Source of the DNA: an uncultured Paraglaciecola sp.
Lineage (GTDB): Bacteria > Pseudomonadota > Gammaproteobacteria > Enterobacterales > Alteromonadaceae
Direction of reading: 5' to 3'
DNA length: 6,040 bases
Assembly: GCA_905479025.1 (NCBI GenBank)
Contig: CAJQKX010000085.1
Location: forward strand, 1 to 6,040
The notes beneath the pieces are model-generated. The model did no database searches, was not told where the DNA came from, and saw only the letters and a program-made list of their open reading frames with translations. The position numbers were made by a program, and so were the translations under genes. Shown here piece by piece: positions 5,594-6,040 of the stretch. Position 1 is the stretch's first letter, and each line of letters begins with the position of its first letter.

Positions 5594-5941
5594 TTATGTT
5601 TCCCCAAGAAAATGATATGCCTCATCAACCGGGTCACCCAAGTCTTTTAGTAGCTTCTCAGGATCCTTTAATACTGCATATATGCTGTCTATCGCATTTT
5701 GCTGGGAAATACCCTCTTCATACTTGGCTCGGTATAAACTGGTCATTGCATCGTCGACCAATTGAGCATGTGCAAGCGCTTTATTGTTAGTCATTTCGAC
5801 ACTTTCACCCGAAGCAGATTTAATTAAAAACCTTGTTGACCATTCTCCAGAAGGGTGAAAAGGTGAGCTTTTTTGACCCAAATGCCATTTTTCAAAAAAC
5901 CACAAACTTGTGTGCGCGCGATTGTTGTTACTCCAGCTCAT
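5594..5941 (-). CDS. Unknown 115-residue protein, first gene of the operon
   Basis: I do not recognise this protein. It has no signal peptide or membrane segment, so it is expected in the cytoplasm. Residues 1-50 are rich in W, S, N, F and H (MSWSNNNRAHTSLWFFEKWH, then FHPSGEWSTRFLIK), suggesting a small strand-rich part. Residues 50-115 are mainly helical and acidic (ALAHAQLVDDAMTSLYRAKY, DSIYAVLKDPEKLLKDLGDP, VDEAYHFLGET). The start at 5939-5941 is well supported by AAGGA (5950-5954) 8 bases upstream. An internal Met50 would remove half the protein and lacks such a site. The gene ends 2 bases before the barrel-protein gene on the same strand, so the two are almost certainly co-transcribed and probably work together, though no shared process can be named. 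An inverted repeat lies about 50 bases upstream. Confidence 0.7.
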   Translation of the reverse strand: MSWSNNNRAHTSLWFFEKWHLGQKSSPFHPSGEWSTRFLIKSASGESVEMTNNKALAHAQLVDDAMTSLYRAKYEEGISQQNAIDSIYAVLKDPEKLLKDLGDPVDEAYHFLGET

Positions 5942-5990
5942 TGTAATAGTCCTTTTGTTGTTATATTTAATTCACTTCCACTGTACCTCA

Positions 5991-6032
5991 GGGTCAGGTC
6001 TTCAACTTTGTGCAAAATACAAGACCTAACCC
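5991..6032. repeat. Imperfect REP-like inverted repeat at window edge
   Basis: GGGTCAGGTCTT (5991-6002) pairs with AAGACCTAACCC (6021-6032) at 11 of 12 positions. The 18-base loop itself holds the small symmetric core TTTGTGCAAA. The sequence type (GGGTCAGGTCTT, TGCAAAATACAAGACCT) resembles the palindromes found next to RAYT transposases in gammaproteobacteria. It lies upstream of the operon at 5941 and could also shape its leader or end a transcript entering from the right. The remainder is cut off by the window. Confidence 0.6.
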
Positions 6033-6040
6033 CTCTAACT

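Noticed and set aside
5590..5790. Plus-strand 66-codon open frame
   Set aside because: It is antisense to the 115-residue gene, which has a good ribosome binding site and operon context.

Overview
The window looks like a stretch of chromosome from an AT-rich (roughly 60% AT by eye) Gram-negative bacterium. It is probably a marine-type gammaproteobacterium of the Alteromonadales/Vibrionales kind. The reasons are the gene families present: a DUF2970 protein, a Tag DNA glycosylase, a HigBA2-type toxin-antitoxin pair, a RAYT-type transposase remnant, and a signal-peptide-bearing protein ending in the aromatic residue typical of outer-membrane barrels. The assignment rests on family resemblance read by eye, not on a database search.

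Layout. At 2-202 (+) is the C-terminal winged-helix end of a Crp/Fnr-family regulator. It converges, 11 bases away, on a small membrane protein of the DUF2970 family (214-399, -). Then come about 900 bases without a convincing intact gene. They hold a strong inverted repeat (632-662), a long minus-strand reading frame broken by two stops (701-1075, possibly a decayed gene) and a short tandem repeat (1128-1164). The tag gene for 3-methyladenine DNA glycosylase I (1311-1916, +) converges on a HigBA2-type module read on the minus strand. In that module the antitoxin gene higA is intact (1981-2295), but the toxin gene higB (2282-2614) is dead, with stops at codons 7 and 64. Its promoter and operator-like palindrome are still recognisable.

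From 2615 to 3314 there is mostly non-coding sequence with an unexplained open frame and small palindromes. It is followed by a secreted small protein with NTF2-like appearance (3315-3782, +). The next gap, 3783-4421, contains the wreck of a REP-associated tyrosine transposase (3880-4256, -). It has frameshifts, a destroyed HUH motif and a large internal deletion, and is flanked by REP-like motifs in inverted orientation.

The right end holds a two-gene minus-strand operon: a 115-residue protein of unknown function (5594-5941), then, 2 bases later, a 389-residue exported, probably outer-membrane, protein (4422-5591), with a possible terminator at 4394-4418. Upstream of the operon, at the window edge, is a long imperfect inverted repeat (5991-6032) of the kind seen around RAYT/REP elements.

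The window is therefore mainly a zone of genomic decay: a dead toxin beside a live antitoxin, a dead transposase with its flanking motifs, and at least one other broken frame, between a few housekeeping and envelope genes. I saw no CRISPR array, tRNA, rRNA or intact mobile element. The least explained intact unit is the two-gene operon at 4422-5941.
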